A stretch of 12,896 bases of DNA from Phycisphaerae bacterium (GTDB taxonomy: Bacteria > Planctomycetota > Phycisphaerae > UBA1845 > PWPN01). The DNA is taken from positions 1-12,896 of the forward strand of contig DAOOIV010000135.1 in the NCBI GenBank assembly GCA_035384605.1, given 5' to 3'. Both the position numbers and the translations under genes were made by a program. Positions 1-6,816 of the stretch are shown one piece after another. The notes beneath the pieces are model-generated. The model searched no databases and had not been told where the DNA came from. It saw only the letters and a list, made by a program, of their open reading frames with translations. Each line of letters opens with the position of its first letter. The first letter of the stretch is position 1.

Positions 1-2
1 GC

Positions 3-53
3 ACTCGGCAGGTCGGCGCCCTGCTTCGTCGGGGCGACTTGGCGGGGCTCTGA
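3..53 (+). CDS. Possible C-terminal tail of a gene entering from the left
   Basis: One + frame is open from the window edge and ends at TGA 51-53. Its last residues read TRQVGALLRRGDLAGL, an ordinary-looking helical C-terminus. A perfect 10-bp hairpin starts seven bases after the stop, as a terminator might. The piece is too short to name, and other frames are also open here because of the high G+C, so this is only a weak suggestion. Confidence 0.2.
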   Translation, partial: TRQVGALLRRGDLAGL

Positions 54-59
54 CCCGCT

Positions 60-83
60 GGTCCCAGATTCCCATCTGGGACC
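60..83. repeat. Perfect 10-bp hairpin
   Basis: GGTCCCAGAT (60-69) and ATCTGGGACC (74-83) are exact inverted repeats around a 4-base loop TCCC. It could terminate transcription of a gene entering from the left, although no T run follows. It could equally be the first of the intergenic hairpin repeats that fill this spacer. Confidence 0.55.
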
Positions 84-120
84 CTTCTGCCGACGATTCC
101 GATCGTTATTCCTTCCTGAA

Positions 121-168
121 TGCGGAAAGGATTCCGCAGGGGATGCGGCCCGGAAAGGATTCCGGGCC
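121..168. repeat. Two tandem hairpins sharing a GGAAAGGATTCC core
   Basis: Hairpin A (121-138) pairs TGCGGAA with TTCCGCA around AGGA. Hairpin B (147-168) pairs GGCCCGGAA with TTCCGGGCC around the same AGGA loop. Both have the core GGAAAGGATTCC but different outer stems, so the stems have covaried around a fixed loop. That suggests related copies of a structured intergenic repeat. No ORF here looks real. Confidence 0.6.
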
Positions 169-189
169 GAGCGGATTCATTTGGAGGCG

Positions 190-215
190 CATGCCCACGC
201 AAAGCCGTGGGCATG
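190..215. repeat. 10-bp hairpin next to the 26-bp array
   Basis: CATGCCCACG (190-199) and CGTGGGCATG (206-215) are exact inverted repeats around the loop CAAAGC. The hairpin ends three bases before the first 26-bp tandem unit and is probably part of the same intergenic repeat cluster. Confidence 0.55.
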
Positions 216-218
216 GCA

Positions 219-400
219 CCCGGCGCAAGAGCAGGGGGATGAATCCCGGCGCAAGAGCACGGGGATGAATCCCGGCGCAAGAGCAGGGGGATGAATCCCG
301 GCGCAAGAGCAGGGGGATGAATCCCGGTGCAAGAGCACGGGGATGAATCCCGGTGCAAGAGCACGGGGATGAACCCCGGTGCAAGACCACGGGGATGAAC
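219..400. repeat. Tandem array of seven 26-bp units
   Basis: Units start at 219, 245, 271, 297, 323, 349 and 375, exactly 26 bases apart, and a partial unit follows at 401. Each begins CCCGG(C/T)GCAAGA and ends GGGGATGAA(T/C). Copies differ at a few positions (C/T at base 6, AG/AC in the middle, AAT/AAC at the end), so the array is not newly made. Each unit junction can fold, with GCAC pairing to GTGC and GGG to CCC around TGAA. The unit is not a multiple of three, so a 94-residue minus ORF across it repeats every 26 residues and is an artefact. There are no unique spacers, so it is not CRISPR. Confidence 0.9.
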
Positions 401-407
401 CCCGTGG
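387..407 (-). terminator. Hairpin downstream of the ABC transporter genes, possible terminator
   Basis: CCACGGGG (387-394) and CCCCGTGG (400-407) form a perfect 8-bp stem with a 5-base loop. It lies 18 bases past the stop codon of the downstream ABC gene. On the minus strand only TCTTGC follows, so it lacks a good U tract. It overlaps the last tandem unit and may simply be a repeat that also ends or protects the transcript. Confidence 0.35.
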
Positions 408-425
408 CTCGTCAAGGGGGTTGCT

Positions 426-2300
426 TTATTTCGCTTCCGTGTGCATCAGGAATTGCTCGTAGAGTCTGGCGTATTTGCCGTCCTGTTCGAGGAGGGTCCA
501 GTGGGTGCCGCGTTCGATGATGCGGCCGTTGTCGATGACCAGGATGCAGTCGGCGCGCTGGATGGTGCTGAGTCTGTGGGCGACGACGAAGGTGGTTCGG
601 TTTTCGAGGAGCTTTTCCAGCGAGCGCTGGATGATTTGCTCGGTGGCGGTGTCGACGGAGCTGGTTGCCTCGTCGAGCATGAAGATTCGGGGGTCGGCCA
701 GGAATGCCCGCGTGAAGCAGATGAGCTGTCTTTGCCCGAGCGAGACATTGGCGCCGCGTTCGCCGACCTGGGTGCTGAACCCGTCCTGCATGCTGATGAT
801 TGCGTCATACGTACCCAAGGCCTTGGCGGCATGGATGACCTGCTGTTCGGTGGTGTCGGGGCGTGCGTAGCGGATGTTTTCCATGACGGTGCCGGTGAAC
901 AGGTAATTGGTTTGCAGCACCAGGCCCATCTGGCGGTGGAGCGAATCGCCGGTGACGTAGCGGATGTCGTGGCCGTCGACGAGGACGCGGCCCTTTTGCG
1001 GCTGATAGAAGCGGGCGATGAGCGAGATGATGCTGCTCTTACCGCTGCCGGTGGCGCCGACGAGGGCGATCATCTGGCCCGGCTGAGCCTCGAAATCGAC
1101 GTCGTGGAGCACGGGGCGGTTCGGGTCGTAGCCGAAGGTGACGTGTTCGAAGCGGACATGCCCGACGATTGGGGGGAGCGGTTTAGCGTGGGGGACGTCG
1201 GCGACTTCGGGTTTAAGGTCGAGCAGGGCCATGATGCGCTCGCCGCCAGCCATTGCGGCCATAAGCTGGTTGTAGAAGTTGCCGAAGTTCAGGGTGGGGC
1301 CCATGAACCGGTCCCAATAGAGAAAGGCGGTAACCACGGAGCCGACGCCGAGGGTTCGGTCGATCCGGCCGGCGGCCACGAGGTATCCGCCGTACAGCAG
1401 AATGATGGCCCGCCCGCAGAAGCCCACGAAGCCCAGGAGGGGCAGATAGACGCCGTTGACCCTGGCGGCCCGCAGGTTGTTCTCGGTGTTGTTGTACTGG
1501 AGGATGTTAAAGACGCCGAGGTTCCACGACTGGCGGTCGAACGCGGTGACCACACGGACGCCGGTGATGTTCTCGGCGAGGTTGGTCGCGACCCTGGTGT
1601 AGCCTTCGCGCACCCGCTGGTGCATGATCGCGGCCTTACGCCGGTATGCCCGGTTGAGGACGAACAAGACGGGGCTGAGCCAGGCGACTGCCAGGAAGAG
1701 CCGCCACTGGGTTGCCAGCAGCATTCCGGCCGCGAAGCAGATCATCAGGGTATTCTGGACGACGGTGTGGATACCCCAGACGTTAACTTCCCGGAGGCTG
1801 TTGACGTCGCTGGTGCAACGGCTGATGATCCGGCCGAATTTGGTTTTGTCGTAGAAGCTCATCGAGAGGCGCTGGAGGTGGGCGAACAAGGCGCGGCGTA
1901 TGTCGAACTGCACGCGTTCACCGGCGTCGGTCATGATCAGGATGATCCATCGCTCCAGCAGCAGGGTGGCGGCCAGAAGACACGCCCAAAGCCCGACGAT
2001 GGCGGCGACCCTGATCATGGCCTGTTGTTGTGAAGGTGCCGGGTAGATCTGTCCGCTGACGTAGTTGGTGGTGTAGTTGACGATCCAGCCGACGAATCGC
2101 GGCGACTGGAGGTCGAGGAGGATCATGACCATGCCGACGAAGACGCCGAGGGCGTAGCGGTACCTGTAGGGCCAGAGGAACTGCATCAGGCGTCGGATGA
2201 GCTTCAGGTCGATGGGGCGATAGCTTTGCTCTCCGTCTTCGGTGACCAGCTCGGTCTGGCGTGTACCTGGTCGGAGGAGGGTTCGCAGGATGAGGCTCAT
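426..2300 (-). CDS. ABC exporter half-transporter, subunit with divergent signature motif
   Basis: This is an inner-membrane ABC exporter half (624 residues) with an N-terminal membrane domain (about 45-330, roughly six helices) fused to an ATPase domain (about 380-620). Visible motifs are Walker A GATGSGKSS (415-423), Q-loop Gln463, signature VSLGQ (519-523, where LSGGQ is usual), Walker B IFMLDE with catalytic Glu544, and H-loop His575. It has a full catalytic Walker B but an altered signature, the reverse of its upstream neighbour. The two therefore probably form a heterodimer of the LmrCD/BmrCD/TM287-288 kind. The frame stays open upstream to 2456, but that extension is Arg/Pro-rich and overlaps the neighbour. 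I chose the ATG at 2300, which gives an 85-bp gap and an ordinary N-terminus, with AGGCGG directly before it. Substrate unknown; drugs or lipids are typical for the family. Confidence 0.9.
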   Translation of the reverse strand: MSLILRTLLRPGTRQTELVTEDGEQSYRPIDLKLIRRLMQFLWPYRYRYALGVFVGMVMILLDLQSPRFVGWIVNYTTNYVSGQIYPAPSQQQAMIRVAAIVGLWACLLAATLLLERWIILIMTDAGERVQFDIRRALFAHLQRLSMSFYDKTKFGRIISRCTSDVNSLREVNVWGIHTVVQNTLMICFAAGMLLATQWRLFLAVAWLSPVLFVLNRAYRRKAAIMHQRVREGYTRVATNLAENITGVRVVTAFDRQSWNLGVFNILQYNNTENNLRAARVNGVYLPLLGFVGFCGRAIILLYGGYLVAAGRIDRTLGVGSVVTAFLYWDRFMGPTLNFGNFYNQLMAAMAGGERIMALLDLKPEVADVPHAKPLPPIVGHVRFEHVTFGYDPNRPVLHDVDFEAQPGQMIALVGATGSGKSSIISLIARFYQPQKGRVLVDGHDIRYVTGDSLHRQMGLVLQTNYLFTGTVMENIRYARPDTTEQQVIHAAKALGTYDAIISMQDGFSTQVGERGANVSLGQRQLICFTRAFLADPRIFMLDEATSSVDTATEQIIQRSLEKLLENRTTFVVAHRLSTIQRADCILVIDNGRIIERGTHWTLLEQDGKYARLYEQFLMHTEAK

Positions 2301-2385
2301 CCGCCTGGCCGCCCGGGAGGCGACATGGCGTGCATTGCGGCCGGGCGGCCGGGTTGCGGCGTCGGCGGTCGCGTGGGGGGTGCGG

Positions 2386-4317
2386 TCAGGTCGCGGGTTC
2401 ACCGGCGTGCTCCTGGTCGGGGGTCGGCTGTGGTGCGACCTTTGCCTTTTTCTCAAAGAACTCCTGCATTCGTTTCATGTGTGAAGGCGCCTCCGCGTCG
2501 TCGGCGCGCAGATCGCCGTACATCTGGCCGTTGACGATCTGGCGATAGTGTCCTTCCTGCGCGAGCAGTTCGTCGTGGGTGCCGATCTGGACGACGCGTC
2601 CGTTCTCGATAACCACGACGAGATCGGCCGTCCTGATGGTGCTGATGCGGTGAGCGATCACGAATATCGTCCGGTCGCGCATCATCAGCCGGATAGCCCT
2701 GTGAATGTCGTTTTCGGTCTCCGGATCGACGGAGGCGGTAGCATCGTCGAGGACGAGGATCCGGGGCTCGGCCAGGAGGGCCCGTGCGATGGCCAATCTC
2801 TGCCGTTGGCCGCCGGAGAGGGTAGTTCCCCGCTCGCCGAGCATGGTGCCGTAGCCTTTGGGCAGATCCTCGACGAACTCGTGGGCCTGGGCCAGCCGGG
2901 CGGCCACTTCGGCGTGCGCGCCGGTCAATTCGGGACGTCCGTAGGCGATGTTCGCCTCAACGGTATCGCTGAACAGGTAGGTTTCCTGAAAGACGTAAGC
3001 GACCTGTTGTCGAAGGCTTTCGAGGGTGGCGTCGCGGACATCGATTCCGTCGACCAGGACGCGGCCCTGCTGCGGGTCATAGAAACGGGCGATGAGACTG
3101 ACCAGGGTGGACTTACCCGAGCCGGTGGGGCCGACGATGGCGATGACGCTTCCGCCCGGCACGTCGAAGGTCACGTCGTGGAGGACGGGTGATCTGGGAT
3201 CGTAGCCGAATGTCACGTGTTCGAAGCGAACCGAGCCGGGTCCGGGTGGCAACGGCCGGGCGTCGGGTTTCTCGGTGACGGAAGACCTGGCGCTGAGAAT
3301 CTCGAACAGCCTGCGTCCGGAAACGACGGCGTTTTGATACTGGTCGTTGATGACCGAGACCTGTTGCAGTCGGACAAGTATTGCGTGCATGGCCGCGCCG
3401 AGCATGAGGATATCGCCCGCACTGAGTCGTCCCAGAATGATCAGGATGCCCGCGGCGAGGAAGAGCGAGAGGTGCGAGGCGGTCGCGATGCTGCGCATGA
3501 CCGGGAGGAAGTCAGCAAACAGGCGGATTCGATGCATGACCTTGTGGAAGAAGTCATCGCAGTTGGCGGCGTACTTGGCGATCTCGTGGGGCTCGGTGGC
3601 GAACGCCTTGACCACGTGGACGCCGGCGATGTTCTCGGTCAGGATGGAGATGTTCCGGTCGCCGGACTCCATGGCCGCCTTGAGAGCGGGCTGAGCCCTG
3701 CGGCTGAACCGCATGATGTACACGGTCCAGACCGGCAGGGGGGCCAAAGCCAGGGCCGCGACCCAGGGCGAGCGCGACAACAAGAGGATGATGTAGCCGC
3801 CAACGATCAGAACGATCTCGAGCGTGAGCAAGACAGCCGAATTGATGAACGAGCGGACGTTCTGGAGGTCGCTGAGGGAGCGGTTGATCAGCTCGCCGGT
3901 GGAGATGGCGTCATGGAAGCCGAAGCCGGCTCTCTGGAGCTTGTCGTAAACGGCCTCCCGAATGTAGAAGACCATGTGCATACTGAGTCTGGCATTGGTC
4001 GTCTCTCGCAGGAAGCCAAGCACGCCGACCGTGGCGGTGAAGGCTGCCAGTGCCAACACGACGTGCCGAAGCCCGGCGGCCTCAGCATAGTTGCCGCTGA
4101 GCCATTCCCACGGATCCACGAGGCGTGTTTCGCTGAGATGGATGGTTTTGATCTGGTCGATGGCCAGGGCGGTGACGCGGACGGCGGCGATCTCGGCTCC
4201 GGTCCACAAGGCCAAGAACAGGCAGGCCAGTGCGACGATTCCTTTGACGGGCCGGAGGAATCCGAACATCCACTTGAGCAATTGTCGGTTGGTTAGTTCT
4301 TGGGTGTCGTTGTCCAC
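2386..4317 (-). CDS. ABC exporter half-transporter, subunit with degenerate Walker B
   Basis: This 643-residue protein is the likely partner of the ABC half-transporter encoded just downstream. The membrane domain spans about 22-325. The ATPase domain shows Walker A GPTGSGKST (396-404), Q444, canonical signature LSGGQ (500-504), Walker B ILVLDD (520-525) with Asp525 in place of the catalytic Glu, and H-loop His556. In a head-to-tail dimer its Asp-type site would face the partner's VSLGQ signature, giving one degenerate site. Its LSGGQ would complete the partner's Glu-containing site, giving one active site. After the ATPase domain there is a charged tail of about 45 residues. The start is GTG at 4317. 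An ATG a few bases upstream (4327) is in another frame, and no clear Shine-Dalgarno is seen. It is probably the first gene of a two-gene operon. Confidence 0.92.
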   Translation of the reverse strand: MDNDTQELTNRQLLKWMFGFLRPVKGIVALACLFLALWTGAEIAAVRVTALAIDQIKTIHLSETRLVDPWEWLSGNYAEAAGLRHVVLALAAFTATVGVLGFLRETTNARLSMHMVFYIREAVYDKLQRAGFGFHDAISTGELINRSLSDLQNVRSFINSAVLLTLEIVLIVGGYIILLLSRSPWVAALALAPLPVWTVYIMRFSRRAQPALKAAMESGDRNISILTENIAGVHVVKAFATEPHEIAKYAANCDDFFHKVMHRIRLFADFLPVMRSIATASHLSLFLAAGILIILGRLSAGDILMLGAAMHAILVRLQQVSVINDQYQNAVVSGRRLFEILSARSSVTEKPDARPLPPGPGSVRFEHVTFGYDPRSPVLHDVTFDVPGGSVIAIVGPTGSGKSTLVSLIARFYDPQQGRVLVDGIDVRDATLESLRQQVAYVFQETYLFSDTVEANIAYGRPELTGAHAEVAARLAQAHEFVEDLPKGYGTMLGERGTTLSGGQRQRLAIARALLAEPRILVLDDATASVDPETENDIHRAIRLMMRDRTIFVIAHRISTIRTADLVVVIENGRVVQIGTHDELLAQEGHYRQIVNGQMYGDLRADDAEAPSHMKRMQEFFEKKAKVAPQPTPDQEHAGEPAT

Positions 4318-4743
4318 TGGAAGCCATCGGGTCAGCGGGCCAGGCCGACGGCCGTGTCCACAGTCACGCGCGTTGGTCGAAGCACTCCGCGGCCGCCCTG
4401 AGTTTGGCGGGGGTGCAGTTTACCACATCCGTCGCGGGGATTCCATGGTCTCGCATCGGCAGGTCCTGCGGTAAGTCGTTTTTTGGCAAGGGCTTGTATT
4501 TTGCACAAGGGCCGTTGTCAGGGGCAAGCCGCTCGCTGCGCAGCGGGATCTTTCCCGGCGGCGGTTCCAGGAGTTGCCGAGGACCGGGGCTCTTGTATCA
4601 GGAGCCCGTTTTGGGGGGCGAAGAGCCGGGGTGCGAGATTGGAACCTTACGGCCAGACATCTGCGCGGCTTGCGCGCATGTTTCTGGATCACAGAGCGCT
4701 TGGGTTGCGGCCCGCAAAAAGGCGGTCCGCCTTGGGAGGCCGC
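4318..4743. other. Non-coding spacer with scattered hairpins
   Basis: This 426-bp stretch lies between the GTG start of the first ABC gene and the stop of the FucI-like gene, so it should hold the ABC promoter. No near-consensus promoter stands out. Visible structures are a 12-bp palindrome CGCTGCGCAGCG at 4534-4545 and a hairpin GGGCTC/GAGCCC at 4587-4607 followed by GTTTTG on the + strand. A piece at about 4519-4532 (CAGGGGCAAGCCGC) recalls the REP-like stem found at 6425-6442. Open frames here look like chance frames. Confidence 0.5.
4716..4733 (-). terminator. Intrinsic-type terminator of the FucI-like gene
   Basis: Read on the minus strand, AAGGCG-GAC-CGCCTT (4733-4719) is a 6-bp stem with a 3-base loop that runs into a T5 tract (4720-4716). 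It lies 10 bases after the TAA stop of the FucI-like gene. The stem is short but the position and T tract fit. Confidence 0.5.
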
Positions 4744-6189
4744 TTATGCGTTTGGCAATTCTTCGGCCTCGTTGACCAAGCGGATGCCGGTGAAACGGCA
4801 GAACCGCCGGAGATCCTTTGTCAGGTTGCCGTAGACGGTGGAGCGGTGCAGGCCGTCGGACCAGTTTTCCCAGAGCTTTTCCGCGTCACCGTCGACTTTC
4901 ACCGTGATCTTGGTGCGGCAACCGCGTTCGTCGTCAGGTGCGTCGGTCACGTCGCCAGTGAAGTACAACATCAGGTCGGTGCCGATCAGGCGGGCCTGGG
5001 TGACCTTGCCTTTGCGCATGAAGACCTGCGGGACACAACCCTCCTGCCGTTCCATGATGGTGCGGAGGCGGTAGGGTGCCGCCTCGCCTTTTGGGCCGTC
5101 CATTTTAATCGAGCCGAGGCAGTGGGCCAGGATGATCGAATTGGTCGAGGTGTCCAAGGTGGGGTCGCTGATGAAAGCAGGTTTGCCGCAGAGGCCCTGA
5201 AGGATGATGTGGGTCACAGCCGCAGCCATGTCGGACTCGCAGATGCCGCCGAGGCCCATGTTGTTGAGCCGCACGAATCCCACGCATGGAAACGCGGGAA
5301 GCTGGTGGTACATGCTGCCGTAGCAATCGGCGGTAATGACGGTGGCCTTCTCCTCGTTCAAGAGTTTCTCGAACGTCAGGGCCAGGCGGCAGGAGCGAAC
5401 GATTTCTTCCTTGGACGGCTCGACGACCTTTTGGGCCTGTTTCATCCACCGCTCGGCCTCGGCCTGGGCGTCGGCCTCGGGGATTGATTCATAGGTTTTG
5501 AGGACGCGGTCGCGGTCGATGATCACGGTCTCGGTGCCGAACTTCTTCTTGATCGAGTCGTTATAGGCGGCCTGGTCCTTACGAGCGGTGATGTTGAGGA
5601 TTCTCGCCTCGCGCAGGTGGTGGATGGCCCGGAACGGCCGCACGGCGGCGGCGAGTTCATTCATGTCGGCCGTGAGCATGCACTCGAGCAAGGCGCCCTC
5701 GGGTTGTCGGCGCAAGGCACCGAAGCCCGTCCATTCGTGGCCGGAGTAGGGGAGGGCGAACAAGACGGTCGGTTTCTTGGCGGCCAGTATCTGTTTGAGG
5801 CTGTCGGTCGTTCCCATACTCATGTGGATGACGAGGACGCCGTCAACACCCTGGAGCCGATCGCCGAGCTTATTGACGTCGGCGGCGGATTCGATGATCT
5901 CATCGACGGCGAAATCAATGTCGGCGAAATCGTCTTTCATCCGGTCGAACTCGGCCTCATAGCGTTTTCGCTCGGCGTTGACGTCAAGCTTGGGCGTCGG
6001 CCAGAGCTTGTTGGTGCCGACCAGATAGAGCCGGGCGATCTTGACTTTCGTTCCGCGGCAACCCGGGCTGACCAGAACGGGGGTGCCGGCGGCGGTCTGC
6101 GCGGACGCGAATTGTGACAGACCGAAGCAGATGGCTCCTGTGGCGACGGAGGCCTGCAAGAATTCCCGACGACCGAGTTCATGTGCCAT
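4744..6189 (-). CDS. Tat-exported protein with a FucI/AraA-like sugar isomerase domain
   Basis: The 481-residue protein starts with a twin-arginine signal: GRREFLQ (Arg7-Arg8), a hydrophobic stretch to about 27, and a likely ASA|Q cleavage after residue 30. The mature part resembles the L-fucose/L-arabinose isomerase fold: a Rossmann-like N-terminal half (VDGVLVIHMSMGTT, 115-128) and a C-terminal half with RLNNMGLGGICESD (307-320), KPAFISDP (336-343) and LAHC (354-357). Glu318 and Asp342 are 24 residues apart, the spacing I recall for the metal ligands Glu337 and Asp361 of E. coli FucI. His448 may be the third ligand. FucI itself is cytoplasmic and longer, so export is unusual; the substrate is unknown and isomerase activity is unproven. 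The start is well supported: AGGAGGAG precedes the ATG by 7 bases. It appears to be a single-gene unit. Confidence 0.8.
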   Translation of the reverse strand: MAHELGRREFLQASVATGAICFGLSQFASAQTAAGTPVLVSPGCRGTKVKIARLYLVGTNKLWPTPKLDVNAERKRYEAEFDRMKDDFADIDFAVDEIIESAADVNKLGDRLQGVDGVLVIHMSMGTTDSLKQILAAKKPTVLFALPYSGHEWTGFGALRRQPEGALLECMLTADMNELAAAVRPFRAIHHLREARILNITARKDQAAYNDSIKKKFGTETVIIDRDRVLKTYESIPEADAQAEAERWMKQAQKVVEPSKEEIVRSCRLALTFEKLLNEEKATVITADCYGSMYHQLPAFPCVGFVRLNNMGLGGICESDMAAAVTHIILQGLCGKPAFISDPTLDTSTNSIILAHCLGSIKMDGPKGEAAPYRLRTIMERQEGCVPQVFMRKGKVTQARLIGTDLMLYFTGDVTDAPDDERGCRTKITVKVDGDAEKLWENWSDGLHRSTVYGNLTKDLRRFCRFTGIRLVNEAEELPNA

Positions 6190-6266
6190 GATGGACTCCT
6201 CCTGTTGAATCGATTTGAGTCATACAGACATGGTCAGCCTATCAGATCGGGGCTTGCCTTTCCAGC

Positions 6267-6299
6267 GATTGCAGATTTCAGATTGCACATTTCAAATCC
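6267..6299. repeat. Short-period degenerate repeat
   Basis: Alternating words of the type GATTGCA, GATTTCA, GATTGCA, CATTTCA and AATCC form an imperfect 7-8 base period. It is AT-rich compared with its surroundings and lies about 75 bp before the FucI-like start codon. It looks like dispersed low-complexity spacer DNA rather than a regulatory site. Confidence 0.5.
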
Positions 6300-6397
6300 G
6301 AGGAACTCGATCGACAAAGGGCGTAGATCGCCGGGCGCATCCCTGCAAAACGCCCCGATGAAGGAGTGTGGTGCGAGTTCGCAGGCACGAATCAGCG

Positions 6398-6487
6398 TGC
6401 CCCGGAGGGGCATAGGTATGTAGTCAGGGGCGCAAGCCCCTGGTCTTCGATGCCACACAGACCGTCAAGCCCCCAGCGGGGCGACGG
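6398..6487 (+). repeat. Left REP-like arm (three hairpins)
   Basis: Three hairpins occur in a row: TGCCCC-GGA-GGGGCA (6398-6412), CAGGGGC-GCAA-GCCCCTG (6425-6442), and GCCCC-CAGC-GGGGC (6469-6482). The last is extended by CCGTC/GACGG with a two-base bulge. The same order recurs reversed and complemented at 6679-6760, so this is one side of an inverted pair enclosing the transposase remnant. Confidence 0.75.
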
Positions 6488-6532
6488 ATTCATGTCGGCG
6501 GATCAGGGTTTCAGTTCCCGACGTGCCGTTCT

Positions 6533-6662
6533 TCATTCGCCTCCAATGATTCCGCCCTCGTGGTCGTAGAGACGCTCACGGAGGTCGGGGGTGATCCGGG
6601 GCAGCCGGCGCTTCTTGCGGAAGAACAAGGTGGTAATGCAGACAGGTGAGGGTTTGTCTCAT
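6533..6662 (-). pseudogene. Remnant of IS200-like / REP-associated Y1 transposase, frameshifted and truncated
   Basis: From ATG 6662 the minus strand reads MRQTLTCLHYHLV, close to the N-terminus of REP-associated IS200-type (Y1) transposases, which commonly begin like MSQTLTQLLVHLVF. The frame then breaks at about 6622-6626. One frame over, the reading continues as FFRKKRRLPRITPDLRERLY and then DHEGGIIGGE, ending at TGA 6533. This matches the family's next segment, basic residues, then I-T-P-x-L-R-x-R-L-Y, then G-G-I-I. The reading stops before the family's HxH metal motif and catalytic Tyr, so only about the first quarter remains and it cannot be active. Repair needs one inserted base. Identification is by eye from family memory; the match in two adjoining frames makes chance unlikely. 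Confidence 0.75.
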
Positions 6663-6678
6663 GACCGTGTCTTCTTTC

Positions 6679-6760
6679 CGTCGCCCCTTCGGGGCTGGAT
6701 GGATACCGGGTGCATTTGTACCAGCGGCTTGCGCCCCTGGGTACATACTTCTTCGGGGCA
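6679..6760 (-). repeat. Right REP-like arm, inverted copy of the left arm
   Basis: Its reverse complement starts TGCCCCGAAGAAGTATGTAC and continues CCAGGGGCGCAAGCCGCTGG. It parallels the left arm, with one mismatch in the CCAG(C)GGC stem (6721-6740) and loss of the second half of the TGCCCC hairpin. The hairpin GCCCC-TTC-GGGGC (6683-6695), preceded by CCGTC, mirrors the third left hairpin. Together the arms frame 6398-6760 as one inverted-repeat element. Confidence 0.7.
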
Positions 6761-6816
6761 TGAAACCCGCCGGCTCGTTTTACGGACCGCTGATTGCTGA
6801 AAGGTAACCGCTTCTT

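Larger units (their letters stand above)
6190..6816. other. Intergenic region holding a decayed REP-flanked element
   Basis: This 627-bp spacer separates trpB from the FucI-like gene. Going rightward it contains the Shine-Dalgarno of the FucI-like gene, a short-period AT-richer repeat (6267-6299), about 100 bp with nothing recognisable, a left REP-like arm, the transposase remnant, and an inverted right arm. About 56 bp of plain sequence then precede the trpB stop. No intact gene is seen, and no terminator was recognised after trpB. Confidence 0.7.

Noticed and set aside
106..390. 94-residue minus-strand ORF with repeats such as GIHPRALAPGFIPLLLRR
   Set aside because: It is only a reading of the 26-bp tandem array; the 26-residue period follows from three repeat units, and there is no promoter, Shine-Dalgarno or family match.
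219..400. CRISPR array
   Set aside because: Units are contiguous with no unique spacers, and no cas gene is in the window.
441..2033. 530-residue plus-strand ORF opposite the ABC exporter gene
   Set aside because: It is antisense to a clear ABC transporter, rich in Asp, Glu, Val and Gly as expected from a high-G+C shadow frame, and has no recognisable domain.
2301..2456. Upstream extension of the second ABC gene to ATG 2456
   Set aside because: The extra 52 residues are Arg/Pro/His-rich without structure and overlap the neighbouring gene by 71 bases; ATG 2300 is the better start.
3217..4296. 359-residue plus-strand ORF opposite the other ABC gene
   Set aside because: Same reason: acidic, low-complexity antisense shadow of a well-supported gene.
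4587..4613. Plus-strand terminator GGGCTC/GAGCCC followed by GTTTTG
   Set aside because: No plus-strand gene precedes it, and the loop is long; kept only as a hairpin in the spacer description.
6576..6761. 61-residue minus-strand ORF as an intact gene
   Set aside because: Only its middle part matches a transposase N-terminus; it then leaves frame, and its first part lies in the inverted repeat arm. It is treated as a pseudogene remnant from 6662.
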